Source: Thermoplasmata archaeon
Lineage (GTDB): Archaea; Thermoplasmatota; Thermoplasmata; Lutacidiplasmatales; UBA184
DNA length: 64,000 bases
Assembly (NCBI GenBank): GCA_027365105.1
Contig: DAHXNZ010000006.1
Span: 1 to 64,000, forward strand
Direction: 5' to 3'
Shown here: positions 10,901 to 20,700 of the stretch, one piece after another
Position numbering within the stretch: the first letter of the stretch is position 1
Layout: each line of letters opens with the position of its first letter
Notes under the pieces: generated by a model
Told to the model about the DNA's origin: nothing
Databases searched by the model: none
The model's input: only the letters and a program-made list of their open reading frames with translations
Made by a program: the position numbers and the translations under genes

Positions 10901-12464
10901 CCTCGACCAGTGAGGGGCTGACATAGTAATCACCCATGCCTCCCAAGGGGGTCGGTGCCACCACCGCGGTCGTGTTCCAGGCCCCGCCCGCATCGGTCGA
11001 AACGCCCGAAAAGATCCCCGCCGCGCCATAATAGTAGATGCTGGTGGTCGCGTTCGCGCCGGTCTCGTTGGATCCTTCGCGGTGGATGGGGACGAAGATC
11101 GTCCCGTTCGAGTCGTAGATGTAGGCTCCGCTCCAGGCCACATACATGGCCGAGGGGTTGGTCGATCCCCACTGGAAGGAGACGTACGGCCCCCACTGGA
11201 AGGGACTCCCGTAGCAGTCGAAGTAGATTTCGATTCCCGTAGTGTACTGGCCGCAGAGCACCTCGCCGGCTTCGGTGGGCCCGGCGATCACCGAGAGCGG
11301 CGTCCAAGAGGACCCGTTGGTCGTGGAGGTGGTGCTGACCAGCTGGTAGCCGTAGGCATTGCAGTAGGTCGAGCCGCTGAAGGAGTAGTAGACAAACTCG
11401 GCGCAGCTCAGGTTGGTCGCGTAGACGACGCCGAGCGCACCGGTGGCATTGACCGCCATCGAGGCGGAGGAGACGCTGTAGTTGTAGGCCTTGTTGAGGC
11501 CGGGCATCGTGATCGGCGTGCTCCAGGTCGATCCACCGTTCGATGAATAGATCAGTTTCAGCGTGACCGGATAGGTCGGTGGGAGGTTATAGTAACCGAT
11601 AGACAACGGAGAAGCAGGCAGGGGGTTGGTCGTCGAGTTGTTGATCCCGTAGTAGAGGACGTAGATCGACTGACCGAAGGTGGCGATCTGAGGCCGCGCG
11701 ATGTTCGACCCGTTCAGGATCGTCCGGACCGGCTGGAAGCTGGTGCCGTTGTCCGTCGAGACCGTGAAGCCGAGCGCGTCGGCGCTCCGGTTCATGTAGT
11801 TCACCGAGAGGTTCCAGTAGGAGAAGTTGTTCTGGTTCTCCTCGACGAAGACTCCGTCGATGTTGCCGTGGGGACCCATCGCGAAGTCGGGCTCGATCGA
11901 CTGCAGGTAGCTGCACGTCGCGTTGGCGATCGTCACCGGAGCGCTGAAGTTCGTCCCGTCGTTGCTCGAGACACGGAATGCGACACTGTTGAGGGTATGG
12001 TTCTTCGCGCCCGGGCAGGTGCTGGTCGTCGAGTTGCTCAGGACCGAGTAACCGAGGCCCACATTCCCGTTCGCCAGGTTCAGCAGGGTCGGGTTCTGGG
12101 CGCCCGCCGAGCAGGAACGGTAGGTGAAATTCTCCACGAGGTAGCCAAAGTTATACGAAAAATTCCCGACACTTCCGCAGTCCTGGTGGCCCGCCAAGAC
12201 CGGGTTGACCGAGCCATTCACACCGTAGAAGGTACCGTTGTCGAACGCGGTGGGCAGAGTCCCCCCCGAAGTGCGCGGTCCCGATGATGCCGGCGCCGAG
12301 GGAACGGCGTGGGCGTTGGCCGGCCCCGAGGAACTGCCGCTCGATCCCGCCAGGGGAATCAGCCCCGTTCCTCCCACGACCATCAGGAGGGCGACGGCCA
12401 CTACAATCCAAATCCCAAGGGCACTCCGTCCGACCCAGTCCGGATGGAATCTCCGCAGAGCCAC
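7995..12464 (-). CDS. Giant surface protein: Asp-box propeller plus repeat stalk, C-terminal anchor
   Basis: A 1489-aa paralogue-like neighbour of the 1515-aa protein. An N-terminal hydrophobic helix (about 15-36, LGIWIVVAVALLMVVGG) is followed by a Tyr/Asn-rich region with Asp-box-like motifs (STDNGTSFQ, SSNGGSTWS, STTNGSSWT, STDAGGAWN), consistent with a BNR-type propeller. The second half holds repeat modules of two kinds: 'TETGIPNGTYWTVQVG' and InlB-like 'YAFSGWQGSGIGSYTGINA' and 'YLFVGWVGTGGSAYTGT'. The end is one transmembrane helix (GLSVVGLVVGLVVGLLIF) and RRRR. The GTG start at 12464 lies 27 nt from the centre of a TATA element, so the mRNA is probably leaderless. It heads a three-gene unit. 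Function is unknown; adhesion or glycan interaction is inferred from the propeller type only. Confidence 0.88.
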   Translation of the reverse strand: MALRRFHPDWVGRSALGIWIVVAVALLMVVGGTGLIPLAGSSGSSSGPANAHAVPSAPASSGPRTSGGTLPTAFDNGTFYGVNGSVNPVLAGHQDCGSVGNFSYNFGYLVENFTYRSCSAGAQNPTLLNLANGNVGLGYSVLSNSTTSTCPGAKNHTLNSVAFRVSSNDGTNFSAPVTIANATCSYLQSIEPDFAMGPHGNIDGVFVEENQNNFSYWNLSVNYMNRSADALGFTVSTDNGTSFQPVRTILNGSNIARPQIATFGQSIYVLYYGINNSTTNPLPASPLSIGYYNLPPTYPVTLKLIYSSNGGSTWSTPITMPGLNKAYNYSVSSASMAVNATGALGVVYATNLSCAEFVYYSFSGSTYCNAYGYQLVSTTSTTNGSSWTPLSVIAGPTEAGEVLCGQYTTGIEIYFDCYGSPFQWGPYVSFQWGSTNPSAMYVAWSGAYIYDSNGTIFVPIHREGSNETGANATTSIYYYGAAGIFSGVSTDAGGAWNTTAVVAPTPLGGMGDYYVSPSLVEGNGQFYLTYGVQNNTYCYGQGCSPISYAYSYWATTSTNNLAWGSPTLVTYSPGANFYGMEGSWAGYNSATIVDSNHLPVSAFGLPQPYDFSYYYSYKIVGGVYYYNFFYNYTGNDNLTVAHLWDGITHVVTYQETGLPTNQTWSFSLSGNVFKTNLTSVTILNFPNNSAVLYISPPIDVGFWSQMIAVSPVSGFYAYVTNTTVNVTFKSFFGIEFYFNPPTIQNADLYLTVGSSYYYYYHYQFGSYSYNYTYPAFPWYFENGTNLSLGPSSIGSSYPVSLFTGTGVGSANTTGASATVHTDGPIHETIWFGAFGIYNVTFVPKGLANGLGYSFVLDGHSYSGTSPGNVTVSGVYTGSYSISGIQANSSTAGWEYFGQASTGGLINIPASPIVDLNFSYAYVDVAAPLATVSFHAQQLRTGDSWQIGFNGSIASSANPWINVTTHPGVFQVAGYPVDASANDTVAYAPLSFGPTLSVTGSQTFNITFALSYHVIASGAFGGSVSGPASAWVAPGTTLHYTATAHPNYAFSGWQGSGIGSYTGINASMNVTVGGPITETAGFSALPANRFNLTFTETGIPNGTYWTVQVGSTGYSSDSSTLVVPNLYSCSAGTSGQYALSVPDAYLNSSLSSGTRWVPGTVPSTTCTSGFTVINIKFTTQYLVNLVAGNGGTATLTINGVTSSQPTWVNALASVSLQATPASGYDFSGWIGSGIGSFTGPNQLATIFPGSPVSEVATFSQIVIPPPPRYVVGLHDVSPLLPGTSWSITWEGIRYTSTTPWINVTNLLSGTYSLTVSPTYSPDGSTQYVPVVPQKSVSVSSNSSIAISFATQYKVLIESTPGGVVTSPSSADSFVTAGTSLLLNATPAKGYLFVGWVGTGGSAYTGTSPNWTLTVNSPMTEVATFAQVPPPASSSGFIAAVGSPTGIAGLSVVGLVVGLVVGLLIFRRRRNPPASTGVPNRPPTPPAGGKS

Positions 12465-12487
12465 GAAGTCGCATAGGAGTCACAGCT

Positions 12488-12494
12488 TATATAC
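12488..12494 (-). promoter_or_regulatory. TATA box of the 12464 surface-protein unit
   Basis: Read on the minus strand the sequence is GGTATATAAGC, a strong archaeal TATA box. It is centred 27 nt upstream of the GTG at 12464, which puts transcription start at or next to the start codon. Confidence 0.7.
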
Positions 12495-12526
12495 CGCTAG
12501 ACCCGGCCACCGGCCGGCAAATCGGA

Positions 12527-15500
12527 TCAGGCTCCGCGCTGGGGAGGTTCCCAGACGATCCGGTCGGTGCCGCGGCTCCTGCGCCTCCGGTAGATGAGCA
12601 CCGCCACGACCGCCCCCGCCGCGAGCAGGACTCCGATCCCCCCGACGGCGAGAAGCCCGACCGACGGGCCGGTGGTCGGGAGCGGGGCGAGGAAGCGATC
12701 CGCGACCGACTCGGCGTGTCCCGAGACCACGAGCAGTCCCGAACGGTGCACCGGAGTGAAGCCGCCCGCCGCCCGGATCCGGTAGGGGTAGCTGCCGTTC
12801 ATGAGCTCGAGCTCGAGGTACGGCGTGGTCACGGTGAAGCTGCGCCCGCCCAGGCTCAGGGACCAACCGGTCCCGTTGGGGAGTCCCGGGGTGGCCCAGG
12901 AGACGGCGTAGGTGACGGGCGCGAAGGGGATCGAGATGGTTCGGGCCTGGCCATCGACCACCCCGAGGCTGGGCAGGGCGCGATACGATCCATTGACCGA
13001 ACCGGCGGAGAGCGGGTAGCTCCCGTTCGGCAGGGAGAAGGTGAGCGGCCCGCCCCCGGATGTCGAACGGTTCACCCCCGGCATGGAGATCCACCAGGCG
13101 GTGCCGGCCGGGAGGCCCGACGGGACGAACCGCACGGCATACGTCGGAAGGCTGAACTCCACCGGTTCGATGACCGGGCGCCCGTCGACCCGGTAGCTCC
13201 CCCCCGGGGCCCCGTACGAGGGGTCGGTCGCCGAGATCGTGTAGGTATAGCTCCCGTTGGGCTCGGCGAACGAGATCGTGGGGCCGGTGCCGGTCAGGGT
13301 CGTCCCGTTCTCGAAGTGGACCGACCAGCCGATGCCGGCAGGGAGCCCGTCCTCCTCGAAGGTGACCGGGCTCTGAAACGGCACGAACCGGATCGAGAGG
13401 GCGAGAGGGACCCCCGCGACCGTGAGGTTGCCGTCGACCGGAAGCCGCCCCTGCGCCGGGGCCGACGCCCGGTACCCGTACGTGCCGTTCACCAGCGCGA
13501 CGCTCAGCGACGGCCCCCCGCTGGTCAGATCGACTCCGTTCGAGAGGTTGAGGCTCCAGGATGCCCCCGGCACGGTCCCGCTGGCAACGAAGGTGACCGG
13601 GTACTGCTGCCGGAACTCGAGGGCGAGGGCGAGGGCCGCGCCGGAGAGGTTGAGCCAACCGGTGACCGGAGCCCGGTCCGGGACGGAGCTCGTCGCAACG
13701 AAGCGGTAGCTTCCGTTGACCTCCTCGAAGGTGAGGGAGCCCTGGTGGGCCTCGAAGCTCTGCCCGTCCGAAAGATTCAGCCACCACGCCGATCCGATGG
13801 GGGTCCCGGTTTCAGTCACCGAGACGTTGAAGGGCTGCCGGAAGAGGAACGATAGGTCGGCGGCCGACCCCTGGACGACGAAGGCGCCGGGCAACGGGTC
13901 GATCCGATCGGGGTACGGCGAAGCGACCGTGTAGGCGTAGCTCCCGTTGGTGGCGTTCCACGTCATCGTAGGCTCGGTCGAGTCGAACGTCGGGCCCCCG
14001 GCGATCGAGACGCTCCAGAGCGTCCCGCCCGGGAGCCCGAACTCCCCGGCCGTCACCGCGTAGAGCTGGGGGACGACGACCGTCAGCGAGGCGGCGCCCA
14101 GGTTGACCACGTAGATCGTCCCGGTCTCGGGATCGACGAGCGCCTGGGTCGGGTCGGAGCCGACGCCCAGATGCTCCTCGACCGTGCCGTTGACCGCGGA
14201 GACGAACGCGAGTCGGTCGGAGTCCTGGTCGACCGTGGCCCAGACGCCGGTCGAGGCATCGACCGCCACCGAGACGGGAGCCGCCCCCACGCTCGCCGCC
14301 GTGAGGTTCCCCCCCGTCAGGTTCTCGGCCTCCAATTCGCCCGAGAGCGCATCGGCGACGACGATCTGGCCGGTCTCGCCATCGAAGACCACCCCGGCCG
14401 GATACAGCCCGCCCGGTAGGGTCTTCACGACCCGCAGGGTCGTGAGATTGATGAGGCTCAGATTGTCGGAGTAGCCGTTCGCGACGATCGCGAGGGGCCG
14501 GCCGGGGACCAGGGCGATCGAGTCGGGGTAGGTGCCGACCGTAAGGTTCGCCACCGACGCGCCGTCGGACGCGTTGACGATCGAGACGGTCCCCGAGCCG
14601 GCGTCCGCCACGATCCAGTCGCCCGGGTCGGAGGCATACGCGACCGCATCGGGGTCCGACCCGACCGGGATCTGGCCGACGAGGGTGGAGTTGCCGCCGG
14701 AGATCACCGCGAGATCGCTTCCGTTCGATTCGGCGATCGCGAGCTCGTCGAGGCTCGGATCGAACGCCCCGGCCGACGGAGTGTCGGGGACCGAGATGTT
14801 CTGGACGATCGAGGGCCCGGTCAGGTTGACGACCGAAACCAGGTCCGAGCCGCTGTCCCCGATGAAGAGCTCGTTCTGGAGCGGGTCGAGGGTCGCGCCG
14901 ACCGGCTGGAGGCCGAGGAGGTAGCTCGGTCCGACCGCCCCGGTGGAGGCGTTGACGAAGGTGATGGCATTGCCGGAGCCCTCGGCCACGTAGAGGGTCG
15001 GTCCGGATCCCCCGAGGGCGAGCGCATCGGGCCCCGCGCCCACGGGGACCGAGGCGACCACCGAGCGGCGAGAGACGTTGAGCAGGGTCAGGTTGTTGGA
15101 GTTGCCGTTCGCCACAAAGACCGTCCCGGTCGCCGGGTCGTACTGGACCGCGTCGGGGAGCGACCCCACGGCGACGGAGGCGACGACCTTACCCGAACTC
15201 CCGTTGAGGAGGGTCACGTTGTTCGAACCCTCGTTCGCGACCACCACCTCCCCGCTCGGGCCGGCGGCGGTCGCGACGTACGGTGAGGTCCCGACCACCT
15301 GGGTGGTCCGGAGCGTGAGGTTGCCCGCATCGATGAGAGAGACGCTGTTGATCGCGGTGAGGACGACGATGACCTCGTTGAGCCACGGGTCGTAGGCGAT
15401 CCCCCACGCCGTCGACGGGACCGACACGTTGGCCGTAGGGGTATCGGTGGTGGCGTTGATGACGGTGACCGTGTTGGCGCCCGAGTTGGCCACGAAGACC

Positions 15501-16141
15501 TCCTCGTTGGTGGGATCGTACGCCACCGCATTGGGCTCGGCCCCGGTCGGGATCGCGGCGCCCTGATAGGTCGTGTCGTTGATCGCCCAGATCGAACTCT
15601 GGCCGGTGGAGACCGAGGCATAACTCCCGTTGGCCACGTAGATGGTCCCCCGGGAGGCGTCGTAGGCGAGCGATGCCGGTTCGGGCCCGACGGCCACCGT
15701 TCCGACGATCCGGCCGGTCGTGCCGTTGACCACACTGACGGAGTTCGACATGGTGTTGGCCACGAAGAGTTCGCCCCGTCCCGAATCGTACACCAGGGCC
15801 TCGGGGTTGAGGCCGTTCGAGGCGTCAAATTCGCCGGAGCGAAGCGAGTCGTTGGGGAGCACCAGCGTCTGGGCAACCCGATACGCTGGACCGGGCGCAG
15901 CCCCCGAGGGCGGGGCCGCCGGGCGGGCCGGGGCATCGGCTCCAGCTCCATGATCCGGGTCCGAGAGGCCGGCCCACGTCGAGGGCCCGGAACGGAGGCC
16001 TTCGGGACGGGACCCGGGGATCCCGGGGAGGCCCGCGAGGCCCGACGCGAGCAGGACGACCGTCACGAGGAGAATCGAAGCGCGACGCCGCCCCTCGGCG
16101 AAGCGGGTTCCGGCACGGCGCGGATTCAGCAGTGCGCCCAC
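12527..16141 (-). CDS. Giant surface protein with YVTN-type beta-propeller and repeat stalk
   Basis: A protein of about 1204 aa. It has a signal-like N terminus (ILLVTVVLLASGLAGLPG) and then about twelve ~42-residue YVTN-family propeller repeats (GRIVGTVAVGPEPASLAYD, GTIYVANGSY, EEVFVANSGANTVTVIN), probably two propellers. Next come six or more ~80-residue modules of the form 'VTETGTPIGSAWWLNLSDG' and 'EEDGLPAGIGWSVHFENG', each with an 'NGSYxYxxx' strand. A transmembrane helix (VGLLAVGGIGVLLAAGAVVAVLIY) and RRRRSRG tail close the protein. I prefer the GTG at 16141, which is 23 nt from a TATA box. The longer ORF-track start (GTG 16231, overlapping the ACT gene as GTGA) would put the promoter inside the gene and add a Pro/Arg-rich leader. 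The YVTN propeller suggests protein or glycan binding (family knowledge). Confidence 0.85.
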   Translation of the reverse strand: MGALLNPRRAGTRFAEGRRRASILLVTVVLLASGLAGLPGIPGSRPEGLRSGPSTWAGLSDPDHGAGADAPARPAAPPSGAAPGPAYRVAQTLVLPNDSLRSGEFDASNGLNPEALVYDSGRGELFVANTMSNSVSVVNGTTGRIVGTVAVGPEPASLAYDASRGTIYVANGSYASVSTGQSSIWAINDTTYQGAAIPTGAEPNAVAYDPTNEEVFVANSGANTVTVINATTDTPTANVSVPSTAWGIAYDPWLNEVIVVLTAINSVSLIDAGNLTLRTTQVVGTSPYVATAAGPSGEVVVANEGSNNVTLLNGSSGKVVASVAVGSLPDAVQYDPATGTVFVANGNSNNLTLLNVSRRSVVASVPVGAGPDALALGGSGPTLYVAEGSGNAITFVNASTGAVGPSYLLGLQPVGATLDPLQNELFIGDSGSDLVSVVNLTGPSIVQNISVPDTPSAGAFDPSLDELAIAESNGSDLAVISGGNSTLVGQIPVGSDPDAVAYASDPGDWIVADAGSGTVSIVNASDGASVANLTVGTYPDSIALVPGRPLAIVANGYSDNLSLINLTTLRVVKTLPGGLYPAGVVFDGETGQIVVADALSGELEAENLTGGNLTAASVGAAPVSVAVDASTGVWATVDQDSDRLAFVSAVNGTVEEHLGVGSDPTQALVDPETGTIYVVNLGAASLTVVVPQLYAVTAGEFGLPGGTLWSVSIAGGPTFDSTEPTMTWNATNGSYAYTVASPYPDRIDPLPGAFVVQGSAADLSFLFRQPFNVSVTETGTPIGSAWWLNLSDGQSFEAHQGSLTFEEVNGSYRFVATSSVPDRAPVTGWLNLSGAALALALEFRQQYPVTFVASGTVPGASWSLNLSNGVDLTSGGPSLSVALVNGTYGYRASAPAQGRLPVDGNLTVAGVPLALSIRFVPFQSPVTFEEDGLPAGIGWSVHFENGTTLTGTGPTISFAEPNGSYTYTISATDPSYGAPGGSYRVDGRPVIEPVEFSLPTYAVRFVPSGLPAGTAWWISMPGVNRSTSGGGPLTFSLPNGSYPLSAGSVNGSYRALPSLGVVDGQARTISIPFAPVTYAVSWATPGLPNGTGWSLSLGGRSFTVTTPYLELELMNGSYPYRIRAAGGFTPVHRSGLLVVSGHAESVADRFLAPLPTTGPSVGLLAVGGIGVLLAAGAVVAVLIYRRRRSRGTDRIVWEPPQRGA

Positions 16142-16163
16142 ACCTACCGGTACGCGCCGCCGG

Positions 16164-16171
16164 CTATTTTT
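16164..16171 (-). promoter_or_regulatory. TATA box upstream of the YVTN surface protein
   Basis: The minus strand reads GCAAAAAATAGCC, the only A/T run in a very GC-rich stretch. It lies about 23-27 nt before the GTG at 16141. The spacing supports a leaderless start there rather than at 16231. Confidence 0.55.
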
Positions 16172-16227
16172 TGCTTCCGGGGTCGCCGATCCCGGAGCCG
16201 CCACGGCCCGGCCGCAATCCCGGGTGA

Positions 16228-17685
16228 TCACTGGAAGCCCGCCGCCCGGCGGGCGGGGCGGCGCGGAGCGACCCGCTCCGCCGCCAGGACGGGTCCTTTG
16301 AGATCGAAGACCAGCTCCGAGAGCGCCTCGAAGGCCCGGGGCGCATCGGCCTGCTGGACGACAAAGGTCGACTCGGTGTTGAGGCTCATCAGTTCGACGC
16401 AGTTGATCCGCTGGCGGGAGAGGGTACCGGCCAGGTAGGCGACGACGCCGGGCGTCTCGTAGACCTCCCGGGGACTCTCGACCGTGATCGCGGTCAGCCC
16501 GTCCCAGACCACCGGGACCTCCCGCCGGCTCTGGGCCAGGGTCCGAAGCTGGGCGACGTACTCCGATTCACAGAGGATCGTGACCTGGGAAGGACCCTGG
16601 AGGACCTGGAAGAGACGCCGCTGGCTGCGGGCTTCCGTCGCCTCCCGCGAGAGGATCGTCCTCATGAGCTCGGTCGAGGGAGGGATGGTCACCAGGGCGA
16701 CCCGGGTCCGGACCTCGACGCGGCTCGCTCCGACGACCTCCAGCAGCCGGTATTCCAGCGTCTCCGACGGAGCCTTCGGGAGCGGATACCGACGGATCGC
16801 CATCTCCAGCGCATCGACCCGGGGATCCCGGGTCTCCTCGGAGATCCGCCGGGCGAGGAGCGTGACGTTCACGACCCGGTAGGCGAGGCAGTCGGCGACG
16901 CTCGGGTGCCGTTCGATGTAGTCGCGGGCGACCTCGGCCGCGCTCGGGACTCCGTCCGCCCGCTCCTTGGTCGCCATGCCCTTCGATCGCCGGTACCGTG
17001 CGGCGACTTTAGCTCCTTCCGGCACGTCGGCGAAGCCGTGACGGATCGCCCCTTCAATTCCCCGGGCAGATTCGGCCCGACCGACCCAGCGGAACTCGCG
17101 TCCCGACCCGACCATCAACCGCGGGATGAGACCGGCCCGTGCAAGAAGATCATCCAGGGTCGAGATGACCCCGGGGGTCTCGGGCGCCACCGATTCGAGG
17201 TCGATGCCGGCCACGCTGAGTTCCGGCCAAAGCCCCTGCCGCAGTTCGGCCGGCACCGCAGCCAGGATCGGCGCGAGGCGGCGAGCGGGGGCCAGGATCA
17301 GCAGGTTCGGAGCCCCCTGCTGGATCGCCATGAAGGCCCGGGGCGAGTTCAGGGCCGCCTCCACGGCCGCCGCCTGGCGGTCCAGGACGCTCCAGGTCGA
17401 CGGGTCGTCGCGGAACTGGGCGAGGGCGTACTCCGGGTACAGGATGGGTCGGGCATCGCGGAGCGGGACCTCTCGGATGGCGGCCCGGCGCTCCTCCTTC
17501 AGTCGGCGCTCCGCCCGTCGGATCCCGACCGAAAGCGCTTCGCGCGAACTGGGTCCCAGCTGCGCCGCGCCGATCCACTGGGCGAGCGCGGAGGCGCTGA
17601 CGATCCCCTCCTCCAGCCCACGGCGCAGGCTCGGATGCCGCAGGACGTATCGGTAGACCTGATCGGCGGTCCGGCCTCGGAGCAT
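16228..17685 (-). CDS. Duplicated helical/ACT-domain protein, possible regulator
   Basis: A 485-aa soluble protein with an internal duplication. Residues ~5-60 (YVLRHPSLRRGLEEGIVSAS) and ~255-305 (YIERHPSVADCLAYRVVNVT) are two copies of the same helical, HTH-like module. Each is followed by an alpha/beta region. The last ~75 residues (AITVESPREVYETPGVVAYL, then NCVELMSLNTESTFVVQ) look like an ACT domain, and the first half ends in a weaker related segment. Archaea have proteins with an N-terminal helical module plus ACT. Here two such units appear fused. An amino-acid-sensing regulatory role is inferred. The ATG at 17685 follows GGAGGCGAGGGG, 62 nt after the giant gene upstream, so it may share that gene's transcript. 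Confidence 0.75.
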   Translation of the reverse strand: MLRGRTADQVYRYVLRHPSLRRGLEEGIVSASALAQWIGAAQLGPSSREALSVGIRRAERRLKEERRAAIREVPLRDARPILYPEYALAQFRDDPSTWSVLDRQAAAVEAALNSPRAFMAIQQGAPNLLILAPARRLAPILAAVPAELRQGLWPELSVAGIDLESVAPETPGVISTLDDLLARAGLIPRLMVGSGREFRWVGRAESARGIEGAIRHGFADVPEGAKVAARYRRSKGMATKERADGVPSAAEVARDYIERHPSVADCLAYRVVNVTLLARRISEETRDPRVDALEMAIRRYPLPKAPSETLEYRLLEVVGASRVEVRTRVALVTIPPSTELMRTILSREATEARSQRRLFQVLQGPSQVTILCESEYVAQLRTLAQSRREVPVVWDGLTAITVESPREVYETPGVVAYLAGTLSRQRINCVELMSLNTESTFVVQQADAPRAFEALSELVFDLKGPVLAAERVAPRRPARRAAGFQ

Positions 17686-17747
17686 CGTCCCCTCGCCTCC
17701 GGCCCTGGGCGCTCAGACGGCCTCGGCCCCGGGCCGGAAAAGGGTCG

Positions 17748-20700
17748 CTACCTCCCCGGACCCGGAGGGCTCCCGACCGGAGGGGTTCCGGAAGGGGAGG
17801 CCGGCGGAGGAGGTGCAGGGGAGTTCGGGCGGGGCGGGGGGGGACGGCGCCGCACGAGCAGGATCACGGCGAGGGCCACGACCAGCGCGACGATCACCCC
17901 GACCAGGATGAGCAGGGTGGAGCCGGCGAACGAGAAGCCGCTCGAGGCCGCCGCGGCGACCGAGAAGGCGACGATGCTGGTGGCCGTGACCCCGTCGGCA
18001 TCGGTGACGGTCACACGGACCACGTACGTGCCGGGCGCTTGCGGGGTACAGTTCAGGTTGGAGGTGTTCTGGCTCGCGCAACCGGCGGGCAGGCCGGTGT
18101 AGGCGTACGTGAACGGAAGCGTGCCTCCGTTCACATTGACGGTCAGCGCGATCGGCGATCCGACGCTCACCGAATCCGGCAGGGCGAGGAAACTGGCGAT
18201 GGCCGGAGCCGGATTCACGTGGATGACCAACGACCCATTCGCCGATCCGCCCCCCGCGTCGCTTGCGAGCAGGCCGATGGTGTAGATGCCGGCCACCCCC
18301 GGGACGCACGCCAAAGTGGCGGCATCGACGCTGTGGCAGCCGGTCGGGAGGTTCAGGTACTCGTACCGGTAGGGCACAGTCCCGGCCGAAAGCTGGGCGG
18401 CCAGGTGGAGCGAACCCCCCAGCGTCAGGGCCGCCGGGGAGGCCGAGAAGGCCAGCAGCCTCAACGCCGGGTTGACCTGGACCGGGAGGCTCTGCGTGAG
18501 GCTCAGGCCGTTGGCCGAGCGGGCGGTCACCGTGAGGTTGTACGCGCCCGGCGAGGTCGGAATGCACGTCGCCACGGCCGTCGCGATCGCCGTACAGCCC
18601 GGAACCCCGCTGTACTGGTAGCTGTAGGGGGTCGTGCCCCCGGAAACGACGACCTGGACCGAAAGGTTCGAACCCACGTCCACCGTATTCGGGCTGACCG
18701 TGTAGGTGACCATCTCGAACGGGGTCACCACCTGGACCGGCCGGGAGACGGCAAAGGCGCCGTCGGTGAACGCGTCGGTCACATACGCCGTGACGCTGAA
18801 GTTCCCGGCGGCCGTGGGGGCGCAGACGAAGCTCGGACCCGAGGTCCCGACGCACCCCGGAAGCCCCGACCACGCGACGCTGAGCGGCCCCGAGCCGGAG
18901 GCGTTGACCCTCAGCGTGACGTTGGTCCCGACCGAAAGCGGACCGGTCGTGTTGACCGACACCGATCCGGCGGCGAGCGGAATTCCGCGCTCCAGGGCCA
19001 GGAGGGTGCCCGGGCCGGCCACATCGACCTGGGAGCTCGTCGAGCTCGGGCTCACCACCGACAGGTCGCCCAAAGCGACCCATCCGAGGAACGTGGTGTT
19101 CGTCGGCAGGGTGACCGAAATGCTGTAGTTGCCGAGATCCAGGGGGGTCGAGGTGCCGGTGCCCACCGTGGCCCCGTGGAGGGCGAGGGTGCCGTACCCC
19201 ACCATCCCGACCACCACCGGTCGGGTGACGAAGAGCGCGGTCAGGGAACCGGTCCCGCTTCCCGAGGCGATCGTGGCCAGGTTGCCGTTCACCGTGATGC
19301 CGCCCCGTGCCGACCAGCCGGCGAAGAGATAGCCCACGTTCGGGATCGGGAAGGCGGTATACACGCCGGCGCCGACCGAACTGTTCGATTGCCCGTTGGA
19401 GTAGAACTGGTAGTTGAACAGGATCCGGCCCCCGGCGGCGGCGGTGTCGTTCAGCCAGAGTTCAAGCCCGGTTCCGGTCATCGACGCGAAGTTGGCCGTC
19501 ACCGTGCCGGACTGGTTCACGACCAGGGCCGTGACGGCCCGGTCCGGGGCGGTCGCCCAGAGGGCCGACCGGCTGCTGACCGACCAGGAACTGAAGACGT
19601 ACGTCGAATTGGGGGCGGCCGCCAAGGTGTAGGTCCCGGGCGCCATCAGGTAGCTCACGCCTGACGGCAGGGGGAGATCGCCCTGGCTCGCGAGCGCGAC
19701 CTGACCCCCGGCCGCGGGCGAGTCGACGATCTTGACCGACGGGGAGAAGAACGCGGCGACGATCCCATAGAACTGGGTGCCCTCGAGAACGAAGTTGGTG
19801 GTCGAGCCGAAGGTGATCATCCGGATCCCCGACGTCGACCCCCAGCCCGCAAAGGACCAGCCGGAGGCCGGCTGTTCGATCACCGTATAGTTTCCGACCC
19901 CGGTGTAGAAGGTCTCGTAGCCGGTGGTGAAGGTGCTCCCGAGGGTGGTCAGCCGGATCTGCCCCTGCCCCTGGTAGACTTCGATCAGCAGATACCCCTT
20001 CAGGGAGGTGGAGGCAAAGGTGGCGCTCAGTTGGACCTTGAGGGCCGAGCTCCCCGAGGCATCGATCGTCAGCAGCGTATAGGGGAGATCGGGGGCCGCG
20101 ACCGTGGCGAACCGGGAACTGTTGAGCGCCCAGCCGGTGAAGTTGTAGCCGGCCGTCGGCAGGGCCAGGATCGAATAGACTCCCGGCGAGAGGCTGGCCA
20201 GGCTGCCGTTCCCGTACACGGTTCCGGTCCCGGTCCCGAAGAGCTGGCCGGCGACGACCTCGATCTTGCCGCCTCCCGGCTGATGGTCGACCATGGTGAC
20301 CTGCGTCGGGGTGACGACCGCCGCGAAGTTCGGCGTCACCTGGCCGCTTCCCTGGACGTCGAGCGAGGTATACGGGCTGTAGGGATCGAGGACCGAAACC
20401 GAGCCCGAGGTGGTCCAGGAGGAGAAGAGGTATCCGCTGGCCGGGATCGCCGAGAGGGCGTACTCGCCCGGGGTGAGGTTGGCGTAGGTCGCTCCGGTGC
20501 CGACCGACTGAGAGAGGAAGTAGGCGCTCCCCACACCGCCCCCGGAACCGATCGTGAGGGTGTCGGAGGAGCGACCGCAGTTGGGCACCGAGAAGTTCTG
20601 GGGCGGATAGAACCCGAGCCCGGCCGCGTTCTTCTGCACGGTGGAGGAGTACTCCGAGTCCATGCCGAAGTCGACCGAGGTGGCAGGATAGTTCGTGGCC

